Shown: in pieces, positions 1 to 13,289 of the stretch
Layout: the number at the start of each line of letters is the position of its first letter
Position numbering within the stretch: position 1 is the stretch's first letter
Assembly: GCA_022432975.1 (NCBI GenBank)
Contig: CM039502.1
Coordinates: 26,458,996-26,522,995, forward strand
Direction of reading: 5' to 3'
Length of the DNA: 64,000 bases
Origin: Begonia masoniana
Taxonomy: Eukaryota > Streptophyta > Magnoliopsida > Cucurbitales > Begoniaceae
Position numbers and translations under genes: made by a program
The notes under the pieces: model-generated
The model's database searches: none
The model's input: the letters and a program-made list of their open reading frames with translations, nothing else
What the model was told of the DNA's origin: nothing

Positions 1-26
1 CCCTAATTGGGTTTTGGGGCGTCATA
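1..26 (+). repeat. E1 5' LTR, last 26 bp
   Basis: This stretch matches the end of the E1 3' LTR (GGTTTTGGGGCGTCA-type ending) and lies directly before the primer binding site. The rest of the LTR is outside the window. Confidence 0.85.
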
Positions 27-30
27 GTTA

Positions 31-42
31 TGGTATCAGAGC
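31..42 (+). other. E1 primer binding site (initiator Met-tRNA)
   Basis: TGGTATCAGAGC is an exact match to the usual plant tRNA-iMet primer binding site and lies 4 bp after the LTR end. Confidence 0.92.
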
Positions 43-188
43 GAAACCGGGTTTTAAAAGTGATCCTGTAAACTGTCTGACTGCGCAATCCGCCATGTGA
101 GATCGCTCCACCAACTGTAAGTGTTTAAGTTCCAGTAAAAGTTTTGTTTACTAAATTTAGTTATTCTGTTTATAGAATTTACATAGAA

Positions 189-1170
189 ATTGTGAAAGGA
201 CACCAAGGTGAGCCAAATGATAGGGGCGACGCCCTTGACCGTTTAACCGAGTTGGTCGGCGTTCAGTCTCGCACGATGGAGTGCATGATAGCTAATAATG
301 GGAATAATAACCGTGCTAATGCTCCACGTGACACTAGTGGAGAGAGGTTCCGGCGACTCCAACCGCCTATGTTCGATGGATTATCAACAGATCCTGCTCA
401 CGCCGAAGAATGGATCCGGCAGATCGAATGTATGTTCAACTATGTAGAAGTGGAGGAAAACAAGAAGGTGATATGTGCCTCGTTCCATCTCACCAAAAAT
501 GCTGGATTTTGGTGGGACACGGTGCAGTCATCTACTATGGCATTGAGCTGGGAAGGATTCAAAAGGCTCATCTACAAGAATCACTTTGACTGCAGTGTGA
601 TGAAGGAAAAGATGATTGAATTCTCTCGACTGCGCCAATTTGGTTCGGTTGTCGAATATGTTCAGAAGTTTTAGTCACTATCCCGTTATGCACCTCATCT
701 AGTGGCCACCGACGAGAATAAGGTACACTAGTTCATTCAGGGTCTGAAGATGGACCTTTTACAAGGGATCACAACCGGGGGATTTGATGAGGCCCCGTAT
801 ACGAAGGTAGTGGCCAAGGCTTATCAGTTGGAGGCCTTAGAGGCGAAGTCTCAGAGATATAGAGATATATCAAAGAGAATCCTACATGATGCCCCTCAAC
901 AGCCACAACAAGGGGGTCAGTTTGGGCAACCACGGCAGCAACAGAACAGGGGTGTTAAGAGGCCCAATGAGATTGCTGTTTATCAAGACAGAGGGAAAAT
1001 ACCAATGGGAGCTTCTCAGCTTCCTGTATGCCCGCGTTGCCAGAGGAATCATACGGGGGAATGCAGGCTCTTCACTGACCAATGCTTCTGATGTGACAAG
1101 GAGGGCCATCAAGTCCGGGATTGTCCGATGCCTGACACGAGGTCGAATCATGCCGTGTCGAGGGTTTTTG
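189..1170 (+). pseudogene. gag: E1 gag (capsid-nucleocapsid) pseudogene
   Basis: Gag forms the cytoplasmic virus-like particle that packages element RNA. The frame reads on from codon 189 (GTG AAA GGA...), but where E2 has ATG this copy has ATT, so the start is lost. Capsid signatures are the FRRLQPPMFDG stretch, the FWWDTVQ motif and the SRLRQFGSVVEYVQKF block. In-frame stops lie at 672, 729 and 1089; the last destroys the first part of the CCHC zinc knuckle (CF*CDKEGHQVRDC). A later ATG at 144 opens a different upstream extension that I do not trust. E2 and E4 hold the related genes. Confidence 0.88.
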
Positions 1171-4100
1171 CAATGATAGAGGAAGATGATGACGCCCAAC
1201 ACACAGCGATCACAGGTACAATATTGATTTGTAATGCACCTGCTTACACTTTGTTGGACACGGGGGCCACACATTCGTTTGTGGCAATGGACTTTGTGGG
1301 TAGGGAGAACTTATGTATTGTGTCGTCCGATCAACCCTACAGTGTCGTGCTACCGTCCGGAGAGTTTATGCACTCCGAGCAGGTAGTGCAGGGTGATATA
1401 GTGTCAGTTGGAGACCAGAAATTGTATACCAATCTTATCATCATCAGTATGAAAGGATACGAAGTAATTCTAGAGATGGACTGGCTATTTTGACATCACG
1501 CCACCATCAACTGCAGGTCTGGGCTCGTGTCTTTTAAGCGCCCGAATGAGGTAGAGTTCTCCTATCAGGCAATACCAAAGAAACACAATATGCCTGTTAT
1601 ATCCTCCTTGAAAGCTCAATAGCTGATGAGGTTAGGATGCGTCGGATTTCTTGCCCACGTAGTAGATGTTCAAAGACAAGGTGAGGTGGAACTTCAAAAT
1701 ATTCCAGTAGTTCGAGACTTCTCAGAGGTTTTCTTAGATGACTTACCGGGATTGCCACCTAATCGTGAAATCAAATTTGAGATTGATATATGTCCTGGTG
1801 CTGAACCGGTATCGAAGAATCCGTACCGTATGGCACCAATAGAGCTGAGAGAGTTAAAGGCTCAGCTAAAGGAATTGGTGGACAAGGGCTTTGTGCGCCC
1901 TTGCTTCTCTCTGTGGGGTGCTCCATTCTTATTTGTTAAGAAGAAGGATGGGTCCCTACGTATGTGTATTGACTACCGTGAGCTGAACAAGTTAACTATT
2001 AAGAATAAGTACCCGTTGCCGATGATCGACGACCTATTTGACAAGCTACAAGAGGCTCGGGTATTCTCAAAAATTGATTTACGCTCCGGTTATTACCAGT
2101 TGAAGGTCAAAGCTGATGACATTCCAAAGACCGCATTTAGAACTCGATACGGACACTATGAGTTCTTAGTGATGTCGTTTGGGTTGACTAATGCCCCGGC
2201 AGCATTTATGGACTTGATGAACAGGGTATTCCAGGATTTTCTAGACAAGTTTGTGATCGTCTTCATCGACGACATCTTGGTTTATTCTCGAAATGAGGTG
2301 GAGCATGAAGAGCACTTGGCTATTGTACTGTCAACTTTAAAACAACATCGATTGTACGCCAAACTGTCAAAGTGTGAATTTTGGTTCAGCAAGATTAACT
2401 TCCTAGGCCATGTGGTATCTGCAGAAGGAGTGTCCGTGGATCCAGCCAAGATTCTAGCAGTGAAAGAATGGCCGAGACGGAGAAATGCCAGTGAGGTACG
2501 GAGTTTTATCGGGTTAGCTGGTTATTATAAAAAGTTTATCAAGGGATTTTCTGTGATAGCGAAGCCTATGACCAGCTTAACGAGGAAGGATACCAAGTAC
2601 AAGTGGTCTGAAGCTTGTGAAGTGAGTTTTCAGACACTTAAACAGAAGTTGACCACTACTCCTTTGTTAGTATTGCCATTTGAAGACGGAAAATTCAGCG
2701 TATACTGTGATGTGTCCAAGGTTGGCTTGGGATGTGTATTAATGCAAGAAGGGAAAGTAGTGGCATACGAATCCAGACAATGGAAGAGTCATGAGCAAAA
2801 CTATCCTACTCACGATCTGGAGTTAGTGGCAGTTGTTTATGCACTGAAGGTGTGGAGACACCACTTGTATGGGCAATCATGTGAGGTGTTTTCAGATTAC
2901 AAAAGCTTGAAGTACATATTTATCCAGAAAGAGTTAAACATGAGACAAAAGCGGTGGTTAGAATTTGTGAAAGATTACGATGTTGAGATTAAATACCACC
3001 CGGGGAAAGCTAACGTGGTAGCCGATGCATTGAGCAGGATGCCAGCTACTATGCAACCAGCTATGTCGGCTGTATCAATGCCTTTGAGGACAGAGATTCA
3101 GAAGTTTGATATGGAGATAGTTTCTGGGCTATCGACCATGCTAGCGGACTTGACACTACGGCCCACCATCCTGGACCGAATTAAAGAAGCCCAGAAGACC
3201 AATTCAAAGGAAATGGCTGATATAGTAAGCAAGTTACCTATGGCCTCTTTCGATTTCAGTTATTCGGGAGATGGTATTCTGAAGTTCAAACATAGGTGGA
3301 ACGTTCTGAGAGATGAAGAGCTGCGAAGGGACATTTTATCGGAAGCCCACATGTCTTCTTTCTTTGTGCATCCTGGAAGCACGAAGATGTATCAGAACTT
3401 GAAACTTCACTTCTGGTGGCCAAATATGAAGAACAAAGTAGCCAAGTATCTGGAGTCTTGCATGATATGTCAACAAGTCAAAGCTGAACATCAACGACCA
3501 GGTGGAACGCTTCAGCCTCTTCCGATCCCTGAATGGAAGTGTGAGAATATCACTATGGACTTCGTTGTAAGCCTACCGAGGACGGCTAAGGGTCATAATA
3601 GCATATGGGTCATAGTAGACAGATTGACGAAGTCGGCCCATTTTCTACCTGTGAAGACGACGTTCTTCATGGATCAGTATGCAGAGCTATACATTAGCGA
3701 GATCATTAAGTTGCATGGGGTGCCAATATAAATTGTATCTGACCGGGACCCTAGATTCACGTCGAGGTTCTGGAAAAGCTTGCAACACTCCGAGAGAACG
3801 ATCCAGATACTGGAGGATATGTTAAGGTCATGCGTGCTAGAATTTCATGCTCCTTGGAGTAGATACTTGCTGTTAGTGGAGTTCGCTTATAATAATAGCT
3901 ACCAGGCTACGATCAGCATGGCTCCATATGAAGCTCTTTACGGCAGGAAGTGTAGATCCCCATTGTGTTGGGATGAAGTCAGAGAAGCCAAGCTTATCGG
4001 CCCTGAGTTATTACAGCAGATGTCCGAGGTGATTGCTGCTATCAAACAACGAATAAAAATTTCTCAGAGTCGACAGAAGAGTTATGCAGACCATAGGAGA

Positions 4101-4538
4101 AGAAACTTAGAGTTTGCTGAGGGCGATGAAGTATTCTTGAAAGTGTCTTCTTTCAAGGGCGTAATGAGATTCGGTAAGAAAGGAAAGCTCAGCCCACAGT
4201 TCATTGGACCTTTTCCCATCTTAAAGCGTGTGGGAAGCATAGCGTACAGACTACAGCTGCCAGCGTCAATGGATGGAGTTCACAACATTTTTCATGTTTC
4301 GATACTGAGAAAATGTGTACGAGATCCAACTCAGATCGTGGAACAGGTGGACTTTGATATCATGCCAACGCTGACATATGAACAAAGGCCCATAAAGATT
4401 TTGGATACTTCAATCAAGGTGCTGCGCAACAAGGTGGTCCAATTGGTGAAAGTTTTATGGCACAATCATAACGTGGAGGAAGCCACATGGGAAAGACAAC
4501 AAGACGTTAGAGCCCAATATCCAGAGCTATTCGCTTAA
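1171..4538 (+). pseudogene. pol: E1 pol (PR-RT-RH-IN-chromodomain) pseudogene
   Basis: Pol would supply the aspartic protease, reverse transcriptase/RNase H and integrase for reverse transcription and insertion. Protease: LLDTGATHSF near 1255. RT: from about 1800, with the catalytic FIDD motif near 2265. RNase H: VYCDVSK near 2700, where related copies have CDASK. Integrase: HHCC zinc region about 3340-3480 (ending CMICQ), first catalytic D in MDFVV near 3558, second in SDRDPRF near 3739. Stops at 1491, 1620 and 3729 and a deletion of roughly 60 bp near 3783, compared with E2, remove the segment before the catalytic glutamate. The C-terminus (4400-4538, WHNHNVEEATWERQ) is chromodomain-like; this module guides integration to chromatin in chromoviruses. 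Confidence 0.92.
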
Positions 4539-4562
4539 GCAAATTTTGGGGAAAAAATTCTG

Positions 4563-4577
4563 TTAAGGGGGGTGGGA
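4563..4577 (+). other. E1 polypurine tract
   Basis: TTAAGGGGGGTGGGA lies directly before the TG of the 3' LTR, the expected place for plus-strand priming. Confidence 0.85.
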
Positions 4578-6999
4578 TGTAACACCCGACATTTTTGCCT
4601 ATGTAATTATTCCCCGAATCATTAAGCTGAATTAATTCGATATTAATACAATGAATGTTTTGTTGGAAAACAAATCGACGGAGCGTATATTGAATTGAAT
4701 AATGGGATAAAGACCAAACTAAGGAGTAACCGAAACAAAGAACTAAATGACAATTTAGTTGGAAACCAAAGGGGGGCAATTTAGGAAGTAGATTAAGGTT
4801 GGTGGGAGTGAGCCAATGAAGGCATGCCACTTGTCCAAATCTTGTGGAATAAGCCAAATCCCACTTTTCTCTTCTCTTCGACGTTAAGGTTTCCACTTTC
4901 ACACTTCACTTCTCTATTTCCTTCCATCTCTTCTCTGTTTTCTCTCTTCCAGGTGACTGCGACCATTTCCAAAACTTTGTTTCTCATGTTTTCTTCCGTT
5001 TCTTCCAGTGAAGGTAATCATCTACTAAAGTTAATGAGTTTGGACAAGTTAAAATATGAGTTTTGTTGAAGTTTAGGGTTAAGGTATTTTGGAGAAAACT
5101 CACTATTTTTTGTATGAAAACATGTTGGTTTGTTTTCTAAAGGTTTGAATGGAGTTTGGAGCATATCCTATTAAGTTATTAGTTAGCATTTGCAGCTCTG
5201 TTTATTTTTCCTTACATGCATGTTATAGGTTCGTGCATCACCGAGGTTTCACGAACAAAGCTTGCTGTATTTCGGACAACAGGTAAGTTCATGCATATAA
5301 GATGGCCCTTAAGACCCTACAACACGGAGATACTATGTTTTGGTTCGGGTAGTTAGGTCATAGGTTATACTATAAGTTAAACGTATTCTGTGTATTCTGT
5401 TTGTTTGTTTTTATTCTGTCGCCTGTATATGTTGAGTTTAAGCACCATATATGTTCATGCATACACATTTTCTGGAAAATCATGCAAATGTTTTTCAGCA
5501 CCAGATTTGAAGTTATGAAAGTTAAAAATGTGAATGTAATGTATGGTTAAGTGTGGACGAGGACTGGCATCCTGTCATGTACTCCTGTTATGTCCTGTTG
5601 TGGCATGTACTCCTGTTGCGCTAGCTCTTCTTCCCACTTATACCTTCCTGTCCAGTGAAATGTAATGTAATGTAATGTAATCTTCATGTATTTTGAAAAA
5701 TGTTCATGCACATCATATGCATCACTGTATTTCATGTTCTTACTGAGCTCTAGGCTCATAGTTGAACTCTCTGTTGTAGATATGGATCCTCCAAATGAGG
5801 ACTTTGTGCCTCAAGCTGATGAATAAATGAAGTTGTAGGATCGAGCTCATGGGGTTGGTTGCTGTAGTCAATCAAATGTTATTTCTGTGAGAATGTATTT
5901 TTGAAAGTTATGTGAAGTCCTGTATAGCTTTTGAAATCCTAAAACCGATGTGTAGACTGTGTTCATGTTTTCAAAACTTCTGTTTTGTGAATTCTGGAAA
6001 TGTATGTCAAGTTCTGTATAGCTTCTGAGATTTTAAAACAATGTATAAACTCTGTGTTGATGTTTTATTAAAACCTCTATTTTGACAGTTGAATGTATGT
6101 ATGTTTCGAAATATTCTGGAATTGCTTGGGATTTTCTCTTTTAGGTTGTTCATGAATTTTCTCTAATTTTAGAGCTATCCATGCAGTCTGGTTTCTTAAA
6201 CTTCTGTCACGTTTTCTGATATGTCCAAAATCATGTTTTGAATCGGTTTCTGAAGTTTGAAGTTTTTATGCCTTCTGTTTTTATGTCTCTATGTAAAAAA
6301 AAAAAAAAGTCCATTCTCCCTGTTATTTTAAACGCCCAAAGTATATTTTGCCTTATGTTTTCAAAGTCCATTCTGCTTGTTATTTTAAATCTCCAAAGTC
6401 TATTTTGCCTTCTGTTTTCAAAGTCCATTCTGCCTGTTATTTTAAACGTCCATTCTGCTTTTTAAAAATAGTTGCCCATTTTACCTTTAAAAACAGTTGT
6501 CCATTCTGCCTTTAAAACAGTCGTCCATGCCTTCTGTAAAACAGTCGTCCACGCCTTCTTTAAAACAGTCGTCCACAATTTCTGAATATCCACAGCTTCT
6601 GATTGTCCACAGTTTCTGAATGTCAACGACTTCTAATTGTCCACAGTTTCTGAACGTCCACAGCTTCTGATTGTCCACAGTATGTCTTCCAGTTTATGTT
6701 TCTCCTTTTTTTTTATATATTCCTGTTTTCCCTTTTTTTTTCTTCTGCCATTTATTTTGTGGTCCGACTTTAAATGTTTTCCAGTCTTCAATTCCAGAGA
6801 GGGTTTTCTATGTCTCATCCTGTTGTCTTCAGTCTTCTATTACTGTAGTTCAATTTTTTTTAATATGTCTTCTGATTTTCTATCTTTCGATTCTATTTTC
6901 TGTAAAGCTTTAAAAGTAAAGTTCAAAAAAAAAATATGTCACGTTTTAAATGTTCGGAGTGATGGCTCTCCGACCCCGATCGAGTTTGGGGGCGTCACA
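4578..6999 (+). repeat. E1 3' LTR (2,422 bp)
   Basis: Starts TGTAACACCCG and ends GGCGTCACA, with the 5'-TG...CA-3' ends of an LTR. The first 450 bp include a CT-rich stretch (4860-4970) like a plant 5' leader. The middle holds splice-like signals and a short acidic frame (see the E1 LTR reading frame). The tail (6290-6700) has repeated TTCTG/CAGTCGTCCA-type units and T-rich runs. Confidence 0.92.
4986..5826 (+). other. Putative spliced reading frame in E1 LTR, 3 exons
   Basis: Seen: ATG at 4986; possible donor at 5013/5014 (GAAG|GTAATC); acceptor TTATAG before 5229; exon 2 5229-5282; donor ACAG|GTAAGT; acceptor TTGTAG before 5780; exon 3 ends TAA at 5826. Joined, these give one 42-residue frame (96 residues from the upstream ATG at 4824). 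Exon 2 includes SRTKLAVFRTT and exon 3 MDPPNEDFVPQADE. Exon 2 resembles the E4 LTR segment SWTKLSELRTTG, and exon 3 differs from the solo LTR copy by one residue over its first 14. No match to a known protein is claimed; splicing is inferred. A non-coding conserved RNA is the alternative. Confidence 0.42.
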
Positions 7000-7004
7000 A
7001 CTTC

Positions 7005-7635
7005 AATATTAAATATATCCTGAATAATCTAAACTCAAAGCTAGTAAAATCTTAGCTAAGGAAATTATCCTAGAATCTAGCTTAAACCTCTAAGGCATTT
7101 CGCTGAGCACCTAGTGTGCAGAGCTCAACCTTCATTAACATTAATGGCATTAGCGTCTATACTACCAGATCCATACCAACAACACATTTCTCAAAGTCTA
7201 AATATCGACAACATCAGAATCCTATCCTCAATGCCACTAAATAAGGGAGCTCGAAGATATAGCTGTGAATCTGGCATCGACCGATTCTCAATCTTCAAAC
7301 ATCAACCAATAACCATTCCTAAATCATCTAAACCTTACCTGAGATATGAATCATTGAAGAAAGAGGAGGAAGAAATCGTTCGTTGAAGGGAGAAATCGCC
7401 AGGAGAGGAAAGTCGGCTACAGAATTGGGTGGAAGGGGTTTAAGTGAGGTTTTATACTTTCCTTTTCCTATTCATATTGATTAAAATTACCTTTATTTAC
7501 AAATCTTGTCATTACCTAATTTTCTCTTAAAACAAGTAATACCCGTCATCTTAAGACCTCGTAAATTTTCACATTCAACAAGTCACTCCAAAATTATTCA
7601 CGGGATAATTACCTGGCAACGTGCTGGTTGTTACA
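7005..7635 (-). repeat. Minus-strand LTR fragment (E1 inserted into it)
   Basis: On the minus strand the right edge reads TGTAACAACCAGCACG, like the start of the LTRs here, followed by leader-like CT-rich/GA-rich sequence near 7370-7440. Nothing codes in it. The left edge abuts E1, so E1 probably landed in this LTR. No partner LTR or duplication was recognised, so it may be a solo LTR or a fragment. Confidence 0.5.
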
Positions 7636-7745
7636 TTCTCAATGTTGCTTGGTAAGAATATTTGTTGTCGATTGTTTATAGCATTATCCAAATAATTACC
7701 CTTATTATCAAAAAAATTATGCTTAATTCCTATTAAGCCAATATT

Positions 7746-10700
7746 ATGAACTACCTTTATCATACATGGATGGTAGTTGGAGTCGGCAGCTCTCTTAGGT
7801 TTCCCTCATCTGGGATCATTGGGGAAGACGATCATATTGGACCTTGCGAACAGCTTGAAGCACTATCTCCCTTCAACCTTGTGAGTGAAATGCGCCAAAA
7901 GGAAGGAAAATCCATTGATCATGTAAAAGCCTACCTATCTTATTGTAGCCTTGAGGGATGTGCTACAAAATATGTCTAGAGATAGTGGCAATAAAGATCT
8001 ATAGAATCGCCACATGAATTCCTTTATGCAATTTGAGCATTTGAATATGCTAGTATTTGAAGGCGAAGCAGACCCATTGAGTGCTGAGAACTTGTTAAGG
8101 GTGATTCATAAAAGGTTGACTGCCTTTGTGCTCTCGGCAGAGTATTGGATTGGATTTGTGACTTTTTATTTTGAAAAGTTTAGTGGAAGTCATTGAAACT
8201 CGACTATCCGCTAGAGATGATGATGTGGACCCAATTTGAGTACATTTTCAGAGATTATTATTGTAATGTCGAAGACTGTCAAAATATGATCACCGCCTAC
8301 TATAATTTGGAGCAAGAAAGTTTAAGTGTGCTGGAATATTATTATAATTTTATGGAGTTGTCACAATTTATCAGAGATATTGACCCGATAGACAAAATGG
8401 TGAAGTTTAAGATGGGTTTGAGGCCTAGAATTTCTCATCATATATGTGCATGGAATATAGTTCTCTTTCAAATGTGGTTGCTGCTACTCAGCTTGTAGAG
8501 GATGACTTGGATGAACAATTTAGTGTGTATAAAAGGGAAAGGAAATAAAGAACAAACAGTGGGTGGTAAGATGACCAAGAAATATCAAAGTAAGAGTCAA
8601 AATAGAGGTAGATATACTCGGAGAGGAGTTAGTGGTCAATCAGTGGTGCACCTTATGTTGGTGGACGTTTAGGCTTTTATGTTTGTCACACTTGCAGACA
8701 ACTTGGACATTTGAGGAAGAATTGGCCAATAAATCAGACGCCTACTCAAGCAAATTCTAGCCTTACTCAGACAACACCTTTTAAACCTAGATTTGGGGTT
8801 GGCTGAGGTTTTTCTGGTCAAGGAAAACATAGTTATTTTGTATCTCAAATTGTAATATTCCACAATTAGTTGCATACAAGCCACAATATCAGCATCAATA
8901 TCAACCTGCTGGTAATGATTCTTGGAGGACTACTGGGTACCAGTAGAGATTTGCATCTAATCCATTTCCTTGAGGATCTACTAGTCAGATTAGTAAATCA
9001 GTACCTAGTTCATTAAGGAAAAGAGAATATGATTGGCCAAGCTTATGCAGTTGCAGGGTCTGGGGTTCCTAATGAAACTTGCTAGGGCCTAATTGATAGT
9101 ACACTTTCTTTCTTTAATATTGCAGTGAACATATTGTTTGATACGAGTGCAACTTAATCCTTTATTTATTCATCATTTGCTCAAATTATAAGTTTGGATA
9201 TTGAAAAGTTAGAATACTCTGATCTTGAGTACCCTTAGAATAAGAGTTATGTAATGAATTCATATGTTCAGTCTGCTCCTCTCATAGCTGGCAAGCACAA
9301 ACTATCAATTGACCTAATAGTAATATCGATAAATCAATTTGATTTGATCATAAGAATGGATTGTTAAGCTATTATAAAGCTAAATGAGTGTCACCAGAGG
9401 AGTATAACTCTTCTGTTAGAAGATGGAAATGTCCTAGTTAATCCATGTAATAATCATATTACCCCCATTGATCATATTTTATGAGGATGTTGGGTGGCCA
9501 TAAGAGATTCGAGATTTACAAGAGTGTTTTTGCTATGAGCGGTGACATTGTTATGATCATGCAGGATTCTGAGAAATTAATAGTTTTTATTATCTTGATA
9601 TTTTTCCTGATGATCTACTTGGGTTATCACTTGATCGCAAGGTTGTTTTTTCTACTAATTTAGTTCCTGATACTGCTCCAACTTCAATTGCTTCTTATCG
9701 CATGGCTCCTACTGAATTGAAAGAGTGCAGAATTCAATTGGATAACTTGTTGCAAAAAATGTTTATTATGAATATTACTTCAACTTAGGGTGCACCGATG
9801 TTATTTGCAAAGAAGAAAGATGGATCACTTCAGCTATGTATTGATTATCGGAAACTAAATCACGTAACAATCAAGAATAGATATCTGTTAGCAAGAATTG
9901 ACAACTTGTTTAATCAGCTAGGAGGATGCATGTATTTTTCAAAGACTGATTTTGGTTACATCATTTGAAAATTCGTAAAGAAAACATTACTAAGACGACC
10001 TTCCAAACTCGATATGGAAATTTTGAATTTTTAATGTTTCCTTTTGAATTAACTAAAGCACCAACAGATTTGGCAAAGCTATATAGTGCTAAATTCAAAA
10101 TATTTTCTGACCATAATAACTTAAAGTACCTATTTTCACAGCATGATTTGAATCTCCATCAGCATCGTTGGATTGAGTATGTGGGCTATTATAATTTTTC
10201 ATTGGAATACCATCCGAGTAAAGCCAATGTTGTAGTTAATGCTTTTAGTTGTTATCCTCAAGGTTCTCTTTCTTGACTTGTGTTGAAAGATTGGATGAGA
10301 TGTTTGACAATTGAAGACTATGAGTTGTAGTATCAAGAGGTTAACCAAACAATTCAAGTATTTAATGACCCCTACTCTTTTGCAGTGTGTTAAACATATG
10401 CAAAAAATTAATGATGAGCTGAGAGGAAATTGTGAGAAGTTTCGAGCTGGCGAATAGTTTGTTGGTTGGAAGATAAGTTAAGATGGTTTTCTATTTTTCA
10501 ATGGTCAAATTATAGTGTCTAGTGATTTAGATTTCAGGTAGACAATTTTAGCAGAGAACCATAAAGCTAGATTTGCTATTCATCCTGACACCACAAAAAT
10601 GTATCACGATTTGAAACGTTAATTTTTATGGGCTGGAATGAAAAAGGGATGTAGCAGAATATATGTTTGAATGTTTAACCTATCAACCAATTAAAGAAAA

Positions 10701-11815
10701 GTTTCAGAGACCGAATAGGTTTTTGCAACCTCTACATATCCCTAAATGGAAATAGGATAAAATTAATAGGGATTTTATAACTGGATTACCAAAGACGGTG
10801 CAAAGATTTGATGCAATTTTGGTTGTAATGGATTTCTCTTCGAAAAGATTGAATAAATTATATTCTTTCACCTCCATGGTATCCCTTCAAGTATTGTATT
10901 GTATCAAACCAAGATTTGAGGATTACTTCTAAATTTTGTAAAGTCTTTCAAAGATCTTTGAGCACCAAGGAAAATTTAAGCATTACACATCATCCTCAGA
11001 CAGATTGTCAGACTGAGCGTACGATTTAGATTCTCGATGATATGTTGAGATCATATATTTTGGATTTCATAGATAGTTTGGTGAATCATTTTCCTTTAGT
11101 GGAGTTTGTTTATAATAACAACTATCATACTAGTATTGGAGTTTCGCCATATGAAGATTTATATAGCAGACCGTGTAGATTGTCATTGTGTTGGGCTGAG
11201 GCTAAGGAGCATGTTTCCCTTGGGCCTAATTTGATTCAAGAGACCACTAGAAAAGTTCAAATGATTAAAAACCGACTGAGAACATTTCAAAGTCAATAGA
11301 ATAGCTATGCATATCTATTGAGAAGATAAGTTGAATTCGAAGCTAAGGATTTTTGTGTTTTTGAAAGTCAAACCTAGAAGAGATATTAGTGGGTTTGACA
11401 TGAAGGGAAAGTTAGCTCTAAGATACATTGGTCTTTTTCAGATTATTGAGCGAGTTGGTCTCGTGGCTTATCATTTAGATTTACCATCTCAGTTGAGCTA
11501 TATGGATAACGCTTTCCATGTTTCTATATTTAGAAATTACATTTTTGATATGTCTCTTGTTATCTCATGGACCAAGGTTTCTATCCAGGAGGAAGTTTCT
11601 TATGAAGAACAGTCTGAAAGGATATTAGACTATGAGATAAAAGTTCTACGACACCACAAAATTCTCTTGGTTCGAGTTTAATGGAAGAGTCATAATGAAA
11701 GAGAAGCTATTTGATAGATTGAATATGATATGATAGCTAAGTATGTCCACTTCTGCAATGGTACAATTGAAGTTGTTTTAAATGTCAAGGAAAAAATTCT
11801 TTAAGTGGGTGAGAA
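7746..11815 (+). pseudogene. Ancient Ty3/gypsy gag-pol relic
   Basis: Recognisable pieces in order: gag (8014-8480; FEGEADPLSAENLLR, then a capsid-like FRDYYCNVED segment), zinc knuckle remnant near 8676 (CHTCRQLGHLRKNW, last Cys lost), protease near 9138 (FDTSAT for DTGAT), RT N-terminus 9690-9960 ([16 protein letters not shown]), then a jump near 10070 from the RT LTKAP motif straight to RNase H (FSDHNNLKYLF), integrase 10660-11290 and a C-terminal segment 11331-11690. Many stops and frameshifts occur, and the RT catalytic core is deleted. It is far more diverged than E1-E5, so the insertion is much older. Lineage within the chromoviruses is not resolved. Confidence 0.85.
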
Positions 11816-13289
11816 TGTAAAATAAATCAAAATTAAAAAAAAAATTAAATTAAATTCTTTTTTAGCCGAAGATAACTCCTCCCCTTATTTTAGTAGGTGG
11901 GGGATGTTATCAACCATATTTCTTTTTCATCTTCTTCAAAATTTTCTTCTTTCTGAGCTGAGTCTGAGAACCAAAAAAAGAGAGGAATTCTTCAACGAGT
12001 TGAAGTAACTTTTGCTCGCCAACCAAGAAGGTGGGTATTTTCTCCTTGGTTATTGTTGTTTTCTCACAATAGTTAGAAGTCTAATGAAGGGTTTGTCTTG
12101 GGTCAGAAATTTGTAGATTATTGCTGGGAAGAAAAGAACTTTCATAGTATTTAATCAGAGGAACAATTGAGCCACCCAGGTACGGAAAAATCAGAGTTTT
12201 CCTTCTAAAAACAATTAGAGAAATTGGATTTTTCTTTACGACAACAGAATTGTATTCGGGATCAAAACATAGATTAAATTTTGAAAGGCATTTTAGATTT
12301 TAGTGACAGATAAAAGTGTAGAAATTTCAATCAATTCTATAAAAAGCAACTATAATAATTTTTCCTTGATAATGATGTCAAAAACTTGTGTGATAATTGT
12401 ATCAAAGCGTAGATGTACACTATCGTAAAAAGTAATATATTGATCAAATATCGAGTATCAAACTCATAAAAAATTATCTATAAAAGTTTCTATAAAATTT
12501 CTATGTAAAAAGTCACCAAATATGTGATTGTGTGAGTTATTAAAGTAAGAAATAAAACAACTAATAATTAAACTAGCACAAAGTAACAATGTGATATAAT
12601 TCTATGTGAGAGATAATTGAGAATCAATTTCTCGCTTCTTGTAATCTTCTGTTCATAGCAATATCAATTAGCTAACTCAAAATTTTGGAATATATAACAT
12701 AATAATTTATCGATATACTATATTTTATTTTTTTATTTCTTATTATCATATGTTTATGCAAAGATTTAATAAAAGATAAAAATGAGTTCGAATAGAGTTA
12801 TGTGATAAAAACTTGAAAAACATTATCTTTATCTCTAAAGCTAATTACAACATATTATTCAGTACAAGTTCTAAATTCAAGTTGTTGTTCAATATGTATG
12901 AAAATAATTATAATTAAGACAAATGTTTTTTTAACATAATAAAGATGAAACATAGTATTGAATAAATTAATTAATAAAACAATTACAATGTGAATAAGAG
13001 ATAACATCTATTACAAAGTTTGGTATTTTATGATCTTAATTTCAAAGAAGATTGTTCTGGCATGAAAAGTGCAATACTAAAAAATAATCATCAAATCAAC
13101 GAAGAATAAACAATATATAAAACAGTAAAACTAAGCATTCTCAGTTGTCAATCACGGAAGACAAATTGTTCTAACATTTGCATTTTGCTGTGTTCTTCCT
13201 TTGTGCGTGAAAACTCCTATAATTTCTGCCAAAATTACTCCTAAAACTCCCTTAGGACTAGTTGCTTTAACGAAGATTGGCACAAAAAC
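11816..13289 (+). repeat. AT-rich stretch, probably beginning with the relic's 3' LTR
   Basis: A purine tract (TTAAGTGGGTGAGAA) ends at 11815 and is followed by TGTAAAATAAATC, the right context for an LTR start. A leader-like CTTCTTC/CT-rich segment lies at 11920-12000. I cannot place the LTR end, and no coding frame of note is seen up to the E2 insertion at 13290. Confidence 0.4.

Larger units (their letters stand above)
1..6999 (+). mobile_element. E1: Ty3/gypsy chromovirus LTR retrotransposon, decayed; 5' LTR cut by window start
   Basis: Order seen: last 26 bp of a 5' LTR ending GCGTCATA, Met-tRNA primer site, gag, protease, reverse transcriptase, RNase H, integrase, chromodomain, purine tract, complete 3' LTR. 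PR-RT-RH-IN order defines Ty3/gypsy; the C-terminal chromodomain-like segment and long LTRs suggest a Tekay/Del-type chromovirus (family knowledge). The gag start is lost and there are several stops plus an integrase deletion, so it cannot be autonomous. ACTTC (7000-7004) would be the right target-site duplication; the left one is outside the window. Confidence 0.93.

Noticed and set aside
7114..7386. 90-residue plus-strand frame
   Set aside because: It lies in a minus-strand LTR fragment and shows no recognisable domain.
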